Assembly: GCA_025924435.1 (NCBI GenBank)
Contig: JAICIL010000038.1
Coordinates: 1-20,692, forward strand
DNA: 20,692 bases
From: Chloroflexia bacterium
Lineage (GTDB): Bacteria; Chloroflexota; Chloroflexia; Thermomicrobiales; JALYUS01
Direction of reading: 5' to 3'
The notes below the pieces were generated by a model. That model ran no database searches and was not told where the DNA came from. It saw only the letters and a program-made list of their open reading frames with translations. The translations under genes were made by a program, and so were the position numbers. This document shows, in pieces, positions 7,356 through 15,014 of the stretch (position 1 is its first letter; every line of letters starts with the position of its first letter).

Positions 7356-7769
7356 CTACCCCGCGAGCGCGGCGAGCAACTGGCCGATACCATCGCCCTT
7401 GACCAGGAAGACATCCGCGCCGGAGCGGAGGGCGGCGGCGCGATATTCGCGGTACATCGTGAGCAGGATAATGCGGATGTCCGGGAGGCGCTGCTTGATC
7501 CGGCGGGTCGCCTCCAGGCCGTCCATCTTCGGCATCTGCACGTCCATCACCACGAGGTCCGGGTGGAGCGCGTCCGCAAGGTCCACCGCCTCTTCACCAT
7601 TCATCGCTTCACCAATAACGTTAATGTTTGGGCGTAGTTCAAAAAGTTCCCGCAGCCCTTCCCGGCTCGCGCGGTCGTCGTCAACAATCAGGACATTCAT
7701 TTCCGAAAACTCGCATGGACAACCCGTCTCCATTCCCATTGATTCCCCGACATTCGCATCGCTCGACAT
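7356..7769 (-). CDS. Receiver-only response regulator
   Basis: This 137-aa protein is a single CheY-like receiver domain with no output domain; it ends directly after the last helix. Visible residues are the acidic pair D30/D31 (LIVDDDR), phosphoacceptor D76 (VVMDVQMPKMDG), T104 (LLTMY) and K124 (LVKGD). The pattern resembles receivers of NarL/FixJ proteins. The start at 7769 is chosen because GAAGGAGA sits at the right distance before it. The inner Met24 directly precedes the receiver but has no good ribosome site, so a 23-residue N-terminal tail containing two Cys seems real. It is divergent from the seven-GAF histidine kinase, which is the obvious candidate phosphodonor. Possible roles are a phosphate sink, a phosphorelay intermediate, or control through protein contacts. 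Confidence 0.85.
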   Translation of the reverse strand: MSSDANVGESMGMETGCPCEFSEMNVLIVDDDRASREGLRELFELRPNINVIGEAMNGEEAVDLADALHPDLVVMDVQMPKMDGLEATRRIKQRLPDIRIILLTMYREYRAAALRSGADVFLVKGDGIGQLLAALAG

Positions 7770-7883
7770 CTTTCAGATCTCCTTCGCACGGCCGGTGCAC
7801 GCCGCTGCCCTTAACGGTACGCCTATGCAATCCGCTTGCCACCTATCACATGGACAGTTTCGCCGGGGCGGAAATCGCGCTTT

Positions 7884-7920
7884 ACCTGTCCTTTCGTACA
7901 GGTCGGTTCGCTGGTATGAT
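7884..7920 (+). promoter_or_regulatory. Possible operator dyad and -10 element upstream of the histidine kinase
   Basis: A 6-bp dyad ACCTGT/ACAGGT (7884-7889 and 7898-7903, 8-nt spacer) lies just upstream of TATGAT (7915-7920), a -10-like hexamer about 40 bp before the kinase start. No good -35 hexamer is present at 17 nt, so an activator might be needed. The site lies in the divergent intergenic region 7770-7959. This is weak, motif-only evidence. Confidence 0.3.
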
Positions 7921-7959
7921 GGGAATCGGAATCGGGTCGGTATGGGAGGGGATGGAGCG

Positions 7960-10900
7960 GTGGATCGCAACCCGACAATCGTGACGCATCCGGCGCGTGT
8001 CATCCGGACGATGCCGCTCGGCGGGCAGAACGCGCTGCTGGAGAGTTTCTCGGCGATTGCCGAGGCGCTCACCGGCGGCGGCGACCTCGCGACGGTGCTG
8101 CAATGCATCGCGGAGGAGTCGCTGCGCCTCCTGCACGCCACGTCGGCGCGCGTCCGCATGCCCGATGCGACCGGCACGCAACTCCTGCTCGCCGCGCTCG
8201 CGGACGACGAGGAGGCGGATTTCCGCCTGCCACCGCCGGATCCGGCCAGTTATCTCCGCACCGACTCCATCGCCGGCAGGGCCTTCCGCACCAATCAGAT
8301 CTACGTGGCGCGCGGCGCGCCGCGGCGGGGCGTCCCGGAGGAGCAGTACGCCATGCACTGCACCGTGCCGCTGACGACGCGGCACCGGACGCTCGGCGTC
8401 CTGACGATCTGGCGCACGACCGAGGAGACCTTCTCCGAGGACGAGGTCGCGCTCGTGCGCATCTTCGGCAACGCGGCGGCGCTCGCCATCGAGCAGGTGC
8501 GGCTGCTGACCGAGGAGCGCGATCGCACGCGGCGGATGGAGACGCTGACCGAAGTGGCGCGGATCATCAGCGCGGCGACCGACCGCGACGCGCTCTCCGA
8601 GGCGGTCTACGAGCAGTGTGTCCGGCTCTTCGGCGTCGAGCATTTCTACATCGCCCGCACCGCGCCGGACGGCCGGTTGGTGCCGATCCTCTGGTATTCC
8701 TACGCGCAGCGGCTGCGCGAGCAGGAAGGCGTGCCCCTGCCGCCGAGCCTCGGCCACTGCGTCATCGAGGAGAACACGCCGATCAACACGGCGGACGCGG
8801 GTGCGGAATATGCGCGGCGCGGCCTCACTCCCCTGCCGGACGACCAGTGGGGAGAGCGCGTCCACACCTTTCATATGCCGTGGATGGGCGTGCCGATTCG
8901 GGAGGGCGACCTGGCGTTCGGCGTGATCGCCACGAATGGCCGCCCGACGCCGTACACCGACGAGGAATGCACGGTCCTGCTCGCCATCGCCGATCAGGTC
9001 GGCGTGGCGATGCGAAATATTGATCTGCTCGAAGCGCAGCGCGCCCGCGCCGCGCGGATGGAGACGCTGACCGACGTCTCGCGCGCGATCAGCGCCGCGA
9101 CGGACCTTTCCACCCTCTACGAGGCCGTGCGCCGGGAGTGCGGCCGGCTCTTCAGCGTCGAGAGTTTCTCCATCGGGCATGTCCGGGAGACGACGGGCGA
9201 GGTGGTGCCGGACCTCTGGTATAGCCGCGGCGAGCGGCTGCACGACATGGAGGGCGAGCCGCTCGAAGGCGGCCTGAGTCCGGTCGTCGCCGCGACGCGC
9301 CAGCCGCTCGTCACCGACGATTACATCGCCGAGTGCGGGCGGCGCGGCATCCCGATCTATTATCCGACGGACCCCAATGAGGCGGGGGACGCCTGGATGG
9401 GCGTGCCGCTCCTGGCGGGGCCGGCGCTGCTCGGCGTGATGGTCATTAACGGCAAGCGCGCCCCCTACAGCGACGACGAGCGGGAAGCGTTCGTCGCCAT
9501 CGCCAATCAGGTGACGGTCGCGCTGACGAACGCGCGCCTCCTGAAGGAGAAGGAGGAGCGGGCGACGCGGATGGCGGCGCTCGCCGATGTCTCGCGCGCG
9601 ATCAGCGCGGTGACGGATCCGGATGCGCTCTACGATGTCGTCTACCGCGAGTGCGGCCGCCTGCTGCCGATGGCGAACTCGCGCATCTGCCGCATCGTGC
9701 CGGAGAGCGGCGAGGTGATCGCGGAGTGCTATTTCCGCGACGGCGCGCGCGTCCGGGAATTGGAGGGCCGCATCCTGCGCGGCGGCCTCGGCCCGGTGAT
9801 CCGCGACACCGGCCGGCCGCTGCTGACGAACGACTACGCGGCGGAACTCGTGGAGCGCGGCATGGCGCTCGTGGATACCCCGCTGCCGCCGCCGCATTCC
9901 TCGTGGCTCGGCGTGCCCGTCATCCAGGGAGACGAGGTCTACGGCATCATCTCGCTCAACACGACCGAGCGGCGGCTGACGACCGAGGACCGCGACACCC
10001 TCCTCGCCATCGCCAACCAGGTCGGCATCGCGATGGCGAACGCCCGCCTGATCACCCGCGAGCGCGAGCGCGCCGCGCGCATGGCGACCCTGACCGAGAT
10101 CGCCCGCTCGATCAGCGCGACGACCGACCGCGAGACGCTCTACAACGCGGTCTACGAGCAGTGCGTGCGCCTCTTCCGCGTCGAGAGCCTGCGCATCACC
10201 CGCGTCAATCCGGGAACCGGCGAGCAGATTCCGGAGTTCTGGTACATTGACGGCGTGCGCCGATTCGAGCGCGAGGGCGTGCCGCTCCGCTACGGCCTCA
10301 GTTTCATCGTCGCCGAGACGCGCCGACCGTTCAATACGGACGACTACTACGCGGAGCGCATCGCACGGGGCATCCCGGTCTCGAAACCGATGAACAACAG
10401 CACCTCGTTCGAGGCGAAGGGGTGGCTTGGCGTGCCGATGCTCGCGGGCGACACGCTGCTCGGCGTGATCGCCATGTACGGCACCCCGAGTGGCTACACC
10501 CCCGATGATGAGGAAGCGTTCGTCGCCATCGTCAACCAGGTGAGCGTCGCCCTGCAGAATGTCGAACTGATCGAGCGGGAGCGGTCCCGCGTCGAGCGGT
10601 TCGCGGTGCTCAGCGATATGTCCCGCGCGATGAGCGCCGTGCTGGATATGGACGAACTGCTGAACGTCATCCTGCGCGAGACGCCGCGCCTCTTCCCGTC
10701 GCAGTCGCTGCTCGCCGCCTACTGGGACGACGACCGGCGATGGTTCCACGAGGAGAGCCGGAATGAGGGGATCAAGGTGCTCCCCCTCGCGGAGGTGATG
10801 GAGCAGCGCGCGCTGACGCGGCATGTTGTGGAAAGCGGCGAACTCTTCGTCACGCACGATTACGAGGGCGAGATGGAGCGGCGGGACCGGCCACCGCGCG

Positions 10901-12240
10901 CCCTCCCCTATGTGGCGCTGCCGACGGGTTGGATCGGCGTGCCCCTGCGCGCGAAAGAGCGGACCATCGGCCTCATCGCCGCCTTCGCGAAGAAGGAGAA
11001 CCTTTCCGAAGCGACGGTGCGCATCCTCGAATTGATCGCCCGGCAGGCGGCGATCGCGCTGGAGAACGCCCGCCTGCTGGAGCGCGAGCGGGCGCGCGCC
11101 GAGCGGCTGGCGATCCTCAACGACATCTCGCGCACGATCAGCGCCGTGCTCGATCTCGAACCGCTCCTCGGCGCCATCGCCCGCGAGTGCATGCGCCTCG
11201 TGGGCCTGCGCTTCCCCCTGATCGGGTACCGGGCCGCCTCCGGCGGCTGGATCACCGCGACGGGCGCGGCGGCAGTGATCGGGCACCACGACGGGGAGAC
11301 GGGCGTCGGCCCGCTCGCCACCGTCGTGATGAGGGACCGGGCGCCGCTCTTCGTCGCCGATTACGAGACGGCGTGCCGCGAGCGCGGCGCCGTGCCGGGG
11401 TCGCTGCCGGGGCCGCCGCCGATGGGCTGGATCGGCGTGCCGATGGTGATCGGCGCGCAGGCGGTCGGCGTGCTGGCGGGGTTCATCCCGGCGGAGCACG
11501 CGACCGCCGAGAACGCGCAATTGCTCTCGATCATGGCAAACCAGGCGGCGATCGCCATCGAGAACGCGCGCCTCTACCACGACGCGCAGGAACTCGGCAT
11601 CGTCGAGGAGCGCAACCGCCTCGCCCGCGAGATCCACGACACGATCGCGCAGGGGCTGACGGCGACGACGTATCAACTCGAGCTGGCGGATACTTTCCTC
11701 GCGATGGAACCGCCGAAACTCGACCGCGCGCGGGAGAAACTGCATCGCTCGCTCGAACTGACCCGCGCGAACCTCGAGGAGGCGCGCCGCTCGGTGATGG
11801 ATCTGCGCGCCGCGCACTTGCAGAATGTGACGCTCACGGAGGCCTTCGAGCGGCTGGCGGAGACCTTCACGAACGATTCCGGCGTGGCCGTCACCGTCAA
11901 CGCCGCCGAGGAGTTCCCCGCGCTGCCGTCGCCCGTCAGTGCCGGTCTCTACCGGATCGGGCAGGAGGCGCTGGCGAATATCGGCAAACACGCGCGGGCG
12001 ACGCGCGTCGAGATGTCGCTCGGCACCGAGGAGGGCACGGTGCGCTTGACGATCCACGATGACGGCGTCGGCTTCGATCCGGAGATCGTCGCGACCCAGC
12101 GGACGGCGCGCGGCACATCGGGCGGGTTCGGCCTGATCGGCATCCGCGAGCGGGCGCAACTGATGGGCGGCACGAGCGATATCCGCAGCGACGTGGGCGC
12201 CGGGACACAGATTGTGGTGCGCGTGCCGATAAAATTGTAA
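7960..12240 (+). CDS. Soluble histidine kinase with seven tandem GAF domains (NarL-type HisKA_3/HATPase)
   Basis: This sensor kinase of about 1426 aa has no membrane segment or signal peptide, so it should sense cytoplasmic signals. Seven GAF units of about 170 aa follow one another, ending near residues 193, 366, 536, 707, 880, 1047 and 1207. Each except the first begins with a helical linker like RMETLTEVARxISAxTD and ends like VAIANQVxxALxNARLL. The kinase core carries the HisKA_3 motif REIHDTIAQGL with H1226, the N-box residue N1340 (ALANIGKHA), the G1 box DDGVGFD (1367-1373) and the G2 box GGFGLIGIRERA (from 1388). GTG 7960 is preceded by GGGAGGGG at 7944-7951; ATG 7942 and ATG 8011 are alternatives. 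Further upstream the frame is antisense to the receiver gene and shows no domain. A NarL-type regulator follows 45 bp later. The ligands of the GAF domains are unknown. Confidence 0.9.
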   Translation: MDRNPTIVTHPARVIRTMPLGGQNALLESFSAIAEALTGGGDLATVLQCIAEESLRLLHATSARVRMPDATGTQLLLAALADDEEADFRLPPPDPASYLRTDSIAGRAFRTNQIYVARGAPRRGVPEEQYAMHCTVPLTTRHRTLGVLTIWRTTEETFSEDEVALVRIFGNAAALAIEQVRLLTEERDRTRRMETLTEVARIISAATDRDALSEAVYEQCVRLFGVEHFYIARTAPDGRLVPILWYSYAQRLREQEGVPLPPSLGHCVIEENTPINTADAGAEYARRGLTPLPDDQWGERVHTFHMPWMGVPIREGDLAFGVIATNGRPTPYTDEECTVLLAIADQVGVAMRNIDLLEAQRARAARMETLTDVSRAISAATDLSTLYEAVRRECGRLFSVESFSIGHVRETTGEVVPDLWYSRGERLHDMEGEPLEGGLSPVVAATRQPLVTDDYIAECGRRGIPIYYPTDPNEAGDAWMGVPLLAGPALLGVMVINGKRAPYSDDEREAFVAIANQVTVALTNARLLKEKEERATRMAALADVSRAISAVTDPDALYDVVYRECGRLLPMANSRICRIVPESGEVIAECYFRDGARVRELEGRILRGGLGPVIRDTGRPLLTNDYAAELVERGMALVDTPLPPPHSSWLGVPVIQGDEVYGIISLNTTERRLTTEDRDTLLAIANQVGIAMANARLITRERERAARMATLTEIARSISATTDRETLYNAVYEQCVRLFRVESLRITRVNPGTGEQIPEFWYIDGVRRFEREGVPLRYGLSFIVAETRRPFNTDDYYAERIARGIPVSKPMNNSTSFEAKGWLGVPMLAGDTLLGVIAMYGTPSGYTPDDEEAFVAIVNQVSVALQNVELIERERSRVERFAVLSDMSRAMSAVLDMDELLNVILRETPRLFPSQSLLAAYWDDDRRWFHEESRNEGIKVLPLAEVMEQRALTRHVVESGELFVTHDYEGEMERRDRPPRALPYVALPTGWIGVPLRAKERTIGLIAAFAKKENLSEATVRILELIARQAAIALENARLLERERARAERLAILNDISRTISAVLDLEPLLGAIARECMRLVGLRFPLIGYRAASGGWITATGAAAVIGHHDGETGVGPLATVVMRDRAPLFVADYETACRERGAVPGSLPGPPPMGWIGVPMVIGAQAVGVLAGFIPAEHATAENAQLLSIMANQAAIAIENARLYHDAQELGIVEERNRLAREIHDTIAQGLTATTYQLELADTFLAMEPPKLDRAREKLHRSLELTRANLEEARRSVMDLRAAHLQNVTLTEAFERLAETFTNDSGVAVTVNAAEEFPALPSPVSAGLYRIGQEALANIGKHARATRVEMSLGTEEGTVRLTIHDDGVGFDPEIVATQRTARGTSGGFGLIGIRERAQLMGGTSDIRSDVGAGTQIVVRVPIKL

Positions 12241-12285
12241 ACTAACGCGCGGGGAAATACGGGAACGGTGATGGGGGTGACGGGA

Positions 12286-12972
12286 ATGACGGCGACGCCG
12301 ATCAAGGTACTGGTGTGCGACGACCATCCCATCGTGCGAGAAGGGATCGTCGCAATCCTCGAAACGCAGCCGGACATCGAGGTCGTCGGGGAAGTCGGCG
12401 ACGGCTCGGATGCCGTCATGCACGCGGCGCGGGGCGGCGTGGATGTTGTCCTGATGGACTTGCAGATGGCCCAGATGGACGGCGCGGAAGCGACCCGCCG
12501 CATTCGCGCGCTCGACGACGGGCCGCGCGTGCTCGTCCTCACCGCGTTCGACACGGACGAGCGCATCCTGGAGGCGGTGCAGGCCGGGGCGCAGGGGTAT
12601 CTGCTGAAGGGCGCGAAACCCGCCGAGATTTTCGATGCCGTGCGCGTCGTCCACGGCGGCGGCTCGCTCCTGCAGCCGACCGTCGCGTACAGCCTGCTGC
12701 GCGCCCTGACCGGCGCGAGCAAGGCGACCGCCGCCCCCACCGTGCCCGCGCTGGCGATCGAGCCGCTGACCGAGCGGGAGCGCGAGGTGCTCGTGCTGAT
12801 CGCCAAGGGGCTGCGCAACAAGGAGATCGCCGACACGCTCTTCATCAGCGAGCGGACGGTGAAGTTCCACGCGAATGCCCTCTACCAGAAATTGAATGTG
12901 ACGAGCCGCACGGAGGCCGTCTCCTTCGCCCTCCAGCACCGCCTCATCTCGCTGGACGAGACGACCACCTGA
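12286..12972 (+). CDS. NarL/FixJ-family response regulator with LuxR-type HTH
   Basis: This protein of about 228 aa is a DNA-binding response regulator. The receiver contains C-D12-D13-H-P, phosphoacceptor D58 (VVLMDLQMAQMDG), the Thr of VLTAFD and the Lys of LLKGA. The LuxR-type HTH runs from about residue 161 (LTEREREVLVLIAKGL) through RNKEIADTLFISERTVKFHANALYQKL. It follows the HisKA_3 kinase gene by 45 bp on the same strand, so the two should form a two-component pair. GTG 12268 and ATG 12271 are also possible starts; ATG 12286 was chosen because it puts the first receiver strand at the usual distance. Target genes cannot be read from the sequence, but the next gene (a cysteine hydrolase) and the divergent receiver gene are candidates. 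Confidence 0.92.
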   Translation: MTATPIKVLVCDDHPIVREGIVAILETQPDIEVVGEVGDGSDAVMHAARGGVDVVLMDLQMAQMDGAEATRRIRALDDGPRVLVLTAFDTDERILEAVQAGAQGYLLKGAKPAEIFDAVRVVHGGGSLLQPTVAYSLLRALTGASKATAAPTVPALAIEPLTEREREVLVLIAKGLRNKEIADTLFISERTVKFHANALYQKLNVTSRTEAVSFALQHRLISLDETTT

Positions 12973-13028
12973 GCTTTTCGGTGGCGGGCGTACCGAGCGG
13001 CCCACCGCGTACGAAGGAGACACGAGCG

Positions 13029-13667
13029 ATGGAGCGGTTGTTCGTTAATCCCGGCAGCGCGGCCTTGATCCTCATTGATGCCCAGCCCTTTTTCTTCGAC
13101 CTCATGTATGGGCCGCGTGAGCCGGTGCTCGCGCGTCAGGAACATCTGCTCCTGCTCGCCGATCAGTTTGGCATCCCCTGTATCGCCACATTCGAGCATC
13201 CGGTCGAGCGCAATGGTTGGCTGCCGGAGCGGTTGGAGCGCGTCTTCCCGGCGGACGGGCGGCGCTTCGTCAAGCATACCTTCAACCTCTGTCGCGAGTC
13301 GGAAATCCGCCGAGCCGTCGTCGGTCTCGGCGTGGAGCAGATCATCGTGGCGGGGGCGGAGACGGACGTCTGCATCCTGCAATCGGTGCTCGGACTGATC
13401 GAGATGGGGTATCAGGTCTTCTTCGTCGAGGACTGCTTGTTCACAGCCGAGCCGAACGACGGCCCCGCTCTGCGCCGGATGGAACGCGCCGGTGCGACCC
13501 CGCTGACCTACAAGACGCTGCATTACGAGCTGAAAGGTTCCGTGGACGCTGAGTCGTTCCATCTCAGTTGGAACCGGCGGCACGGCGGCGAACGACTATT
13601 CACAAGCCCTTACGACTTGCCCGCATCCGACCGTCATGCGATGGCGGTAAAGATCCCGCGTGGTTGA
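13029..13667 (+). CDS. Isochorismatase-family cysteine hydrolase
   Basis: This 212-aa protein has the three active-site residues of the isochorismatase-like cysteine hydrolase family: D17 (LILIDAQPFFFD), K82 (FVKHTFN) and C115 (GAETDVCILQ). Family members hydrolyse amides or vinyl ethers such as nicotinamide, N-carbamoyl compounds or isochorismate. ATG 13029 is preceded by AAGGAG at 13014-13019. The open frame extends upstream to 12315, but that part overlaps the response regulator in another frame and is not coding. The C-terminal tail of about 45 residues after the core is longer than usual. It lies 56 bp after the response regulator on the same strand and may be co-transcribed. The substrate is unknown. 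Confidence 0.88.
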   Translation: MERLFVNPGSAALILIDAQPFFFDLMYGPREPVLARQEHLLLLADQFGIPCIATFEHPVERNGWLPERLERVFPADGRRFVKHTFNLCRESEIRRAVVGLGVEQIIVAGAETDVCILQSVLGLIEMGYQVFFVEDCLFTAEPNDGPALRRMERAGATPLTYKTLHYELKGSVDAESFHLSWNRRHGGERLFTSPYDLPASDRHAMAVKIPRG

Positions 13668-13964
13668 TCTGCGGGAATCACAACCGCGATGCGCTGCTCG
13701 TGGAGACGATCGCACGCCCCAGTATGGGGGATTGCTCAGCAACAAGCGGGTTGCTATGGCCGAAAGTGCAAGATCTGAACGTCGAATCCGCGGCAGAGAA
13801 CCGATCCCCCTGTACCAAAGGCCGGGGCTATTTCCCGCCCTTTGGCTCTGCGCAGACTGGCCGGATGACCGATGTTCCGCGACACCCAAGGCCCTATGAT
13901 GATGCCAGTGAGACGGGGACACGCGGGGAAATGACGAAATGGAACGTGGAAAGGAAGAACGGCG
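13668..13964. other. Gene-free gap with two small hairpins
   Basis: I see no convincing gene in these 297 bases. There is a small hairpin AGCAAC/GTTGCT (13738-13743 and 13750-13755) and a stronger one with arms CCAAAGGCCGGG (13815-13826) and CCCGCCCTTTGG (13834-13845), paired at 11 of 12 positions around GCTATTT. The second could end the cysteine hydrolase transcript, although no T-tract follows. Confidence 0.5.
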
Positions 13965-14117
13965 ATGAATCTTGATACGTATGTGATGATCGCGCGGGCG
14001 GAGCAGGAGCGGCGCATCGCGGAGGCCGCGAAATATCACCTGCTGTTCGAGGCGGAAAGGGCGCGGCGCGCCAACCGGGCGGGCATCTTCTCCCGACGAA
14101 ATCGGAATATGAAATAA
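13965..14117 (+). CDS. Small basic hypothetical protein (50 aa)
   Basis: A 50-aa reading frame starts at ATG 13965 with a good ribosome site (GGAAAGGAAG, 13948-13957, 7 nt spacing) and ends with TAA. The product begins MNLDTYVMIARAEQERR and is predicted to be one long amphipathic helix. Its C-terminus is rich in Arg and Asn (RRANRAGIFSRRNRNMK). There is no signal peptide, membrane segment or recognised domain. A terminator-like hairpin lies about 120 bp downstream. The ribosome site and the codon pattern (GC at third positions over most of its length) support translation. The function is unknown. Confidence 0.55.
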   Translation: MNLDTYVMIARAEQERRIAEAAKYHLLFEAERARRANRAGIFSRRNRNMK

Positions 14118-14236
14118 CGGAACATCATCACCGGGCACGACGGAAACGGCACCGACTCTTTCCTACCGCATCACAGGTTGTAAATGACAAACAGCAATCA
14201 GGATCATGAAAAACGCCCGGCCCACACATCACGACA

Positions 14237-14265
14237 CGCCGCCCATCCGGGCGGCGTTCCTCTTT
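14237..14265 (+). terminator. Rho-independent-type terminator
   Basis: A perfect 8-bp GC stem CGCCGCCC/GGGCGGCG (14237-14244 and 14249-14256) with loop ATCC is followed by TTCCTCTTT. It would end + transcripts coming from the small ORF or the cysteine hydrolase. Confidence 0.6.
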
Positions 14266-14460
14266 GCGCCGTCCACCGTTTCCGCATGATCCATTGTGTC
14301 GCCGGTACCGGCCCGTCTCCTCGGCGTCGGCGAAGAGATGCCGCACGCCACGGAAGCGCGTGTCGTGATTCTCCTTGAGTGCGAACGCATAGCCCGCCCC
14401 CTGATCGCTCACCCGCTGGGCGATGGCGGTTTGGCACTCCATTGCGTCGTCGCGTCCAAG
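14250..14460 (-). pseudogene. Decayed ISAs1-family transposase fragment
   Basis: On the - strand, the frame that reads D-A-M-E-C-Q-T-A-I-A-Q (first Asp codon 14446-14448) continues GAGYAFALKENHDTRFRGVRHLFADAE. This matches the well-known ISAs1 DDE transposase core, normally like DAMGCQ..IA..I...GADYVLALK.NQ. Further on, a different - frame (about 14240-14310) contains HAETVDG, which resembles the following ETVDKGHGR part of the same transposase, so at least one frameshift is present. Only about 70 residues of some 370 remain, with no start and no visible terminal repeats. It is a remnant of an insertion sequence. Confidence 0.7.
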
Positions 14461-14497
14461 CCCGCGCTCCCGCAGTGATCGCCGGATTGGCGGGGTG

Positions 14498-14503
14498 TAT
14501 ACT
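14498..14503 (+). promoter_or_regulatory. Probable -10 element of the hicBA operon
   Basis: TATACT lies 33 bp upstream of the hicB start. The -35 position at 17-nt spacing (14475-14480, GTGATC) matches the consensus poorly. The position directly after the transposase remnant suggests that hicBA has its own promoter. Confidence 0.35.
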
Positions 14504-14536
14504 GCAAAGAGTGCCAATACGTTGAGGAGCGGAGCA

Positions 14537-14779
14537 ATGCTGACGAAGTACATCGAAGCCGCCATGCGCCACGCCGAATACGAAATGATTGAGGACGACA
14601 ACTCGTTCTACGGTCACATCCCCGGCTTCAGCGGCCTCTGGGCGAACGCGTCCACGCTGGAGGGATGCCGCGAAGAATTACAGAGCGTGCTCGAGGATTG
14701 GTTATTGATCGGGATCCGCCGCAAGATGGCGTTGCCGGTCGTAGATGGCATAGACCTTCTGGCCCCGGTGCCGATCTGA
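14537..14779 (+). CDS. hicB: HicB-family antitoxin
   Basis: This 80-aa protein carries the HicB/UPF0150 pattern: a short strand region followed by FYGHIPGFSGLWANASTLEGC and a helix EELQSVLEDWLL. It should bind and block the HicA toxin encoded next. ATG 14537 is preceded by GAGGAGCGGAG. It lacks the C-terminal DNA-binding domain (ribbon-helix-helix or HTH) found in longer HicB proteins of about 130-150 aa, so self-repression through this protein is uncertain. The stop overlaps the hicA start (TGATG), indicating translational coupling. The order antitoxin-toxin is the reverse of the classical hicA-hicB order, though it is known in other bacteria. Confidence 0.85.
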   Translation: MLTKYIEAAMRHAEYEMIEDDNSFYGHIPGFSGLWANASTLEGCREELQSVLEDWLLIGIRRKMALPVVDGIDLLAPVPI

Positions 14780-14997
14780 TGCCACCATTCGGGCCGATCA
14801 AGCGCCGCGATCTCATTCACTTTCTCAAGGAAGCGGGCTTCACCGGGCCGGAGCCGGGGACGAAGCACGCGGTAATGGTTCGCGGGGACACGCAAATCGC
14901 GCTCCCGAATCCGCATCAAGGCGATATCAGCAAAGGTTTGCTCTCGCGGATACTGCGCGATGCGGGTATCGCGCGCGAGGAGTGGGAGGGGCTGTAG
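14779..14997 (+). CDS. hicA: HicA-family mRNA interferase toxin
   Basis: This 72-aa protein matches the HicA toxin fold, a double-stranded-RNA-binding-like domain with a single catalytic His that cleaves mRNA. It shows IKRRDLIHFLKEAGF at the start, then GTKHAVM with H30 at the catalytic position (compare the common GSHH), and ALPNPHQGDISKGLLSRILRDAGI at the end. ATG 14779 overlaps the stop codon of hicB. Length is normal for HicA. No residue change that would obviously inactivate it is visible, so the pair may be functional. The neighbouring transposase remnant suggests that the module came in on mobile DNA. Confidence 0.87.
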   Translation: MPPFGPIKRRDLIHFLKEAGFTGPEPGTKHAVMVRGDTQIALPNPHQGDISKGLLSRILRDAGIAREEWEGL

Positions 14998-15014
14998 CCC
15001 GACCCAACTCCACA

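Noticed and set aside
7308..7637. Short + frame starting in the palindrome after the lyase gene
   Set aside because: It runs antisense through the receiver gene, which has all expected phosphorylation residues, and its own product shows no domain.
7399..7959. Upstream extension of the histidine kinase frame by about 187 codons
   Set aside because: It lies antisense to the well-supported receiver gene, is Arg/Ser-rich without a domain, and GTG 7960 has a good ribosome site.
8534..11100. Possible CRISPR-like or tandem DNA array
   Set aside because: The repeated words are the coding DNA of diverged GAF units and their helical linkers, with a period of about 510 bp and no short identical repeats.
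7882..13023. An open frame of over 1700 codons on the - strand, antisense to the histidine kinase and its regulator
   Set aside because: Its translation is Arg/Asp/His-rich without any recognisable domain, and it mirrors a real gene with clear GAF and kinase motifs. High GC at third codon positions removes stops from the antisense frame.
12315..13028. Upstream extension of the cysteine hydrolase frame through the response regulator
   Set aside because: The added part is Arg-rich shadow translation of the regulator gene; ATG 13029 has an AAGGAG site and starts the known fold.
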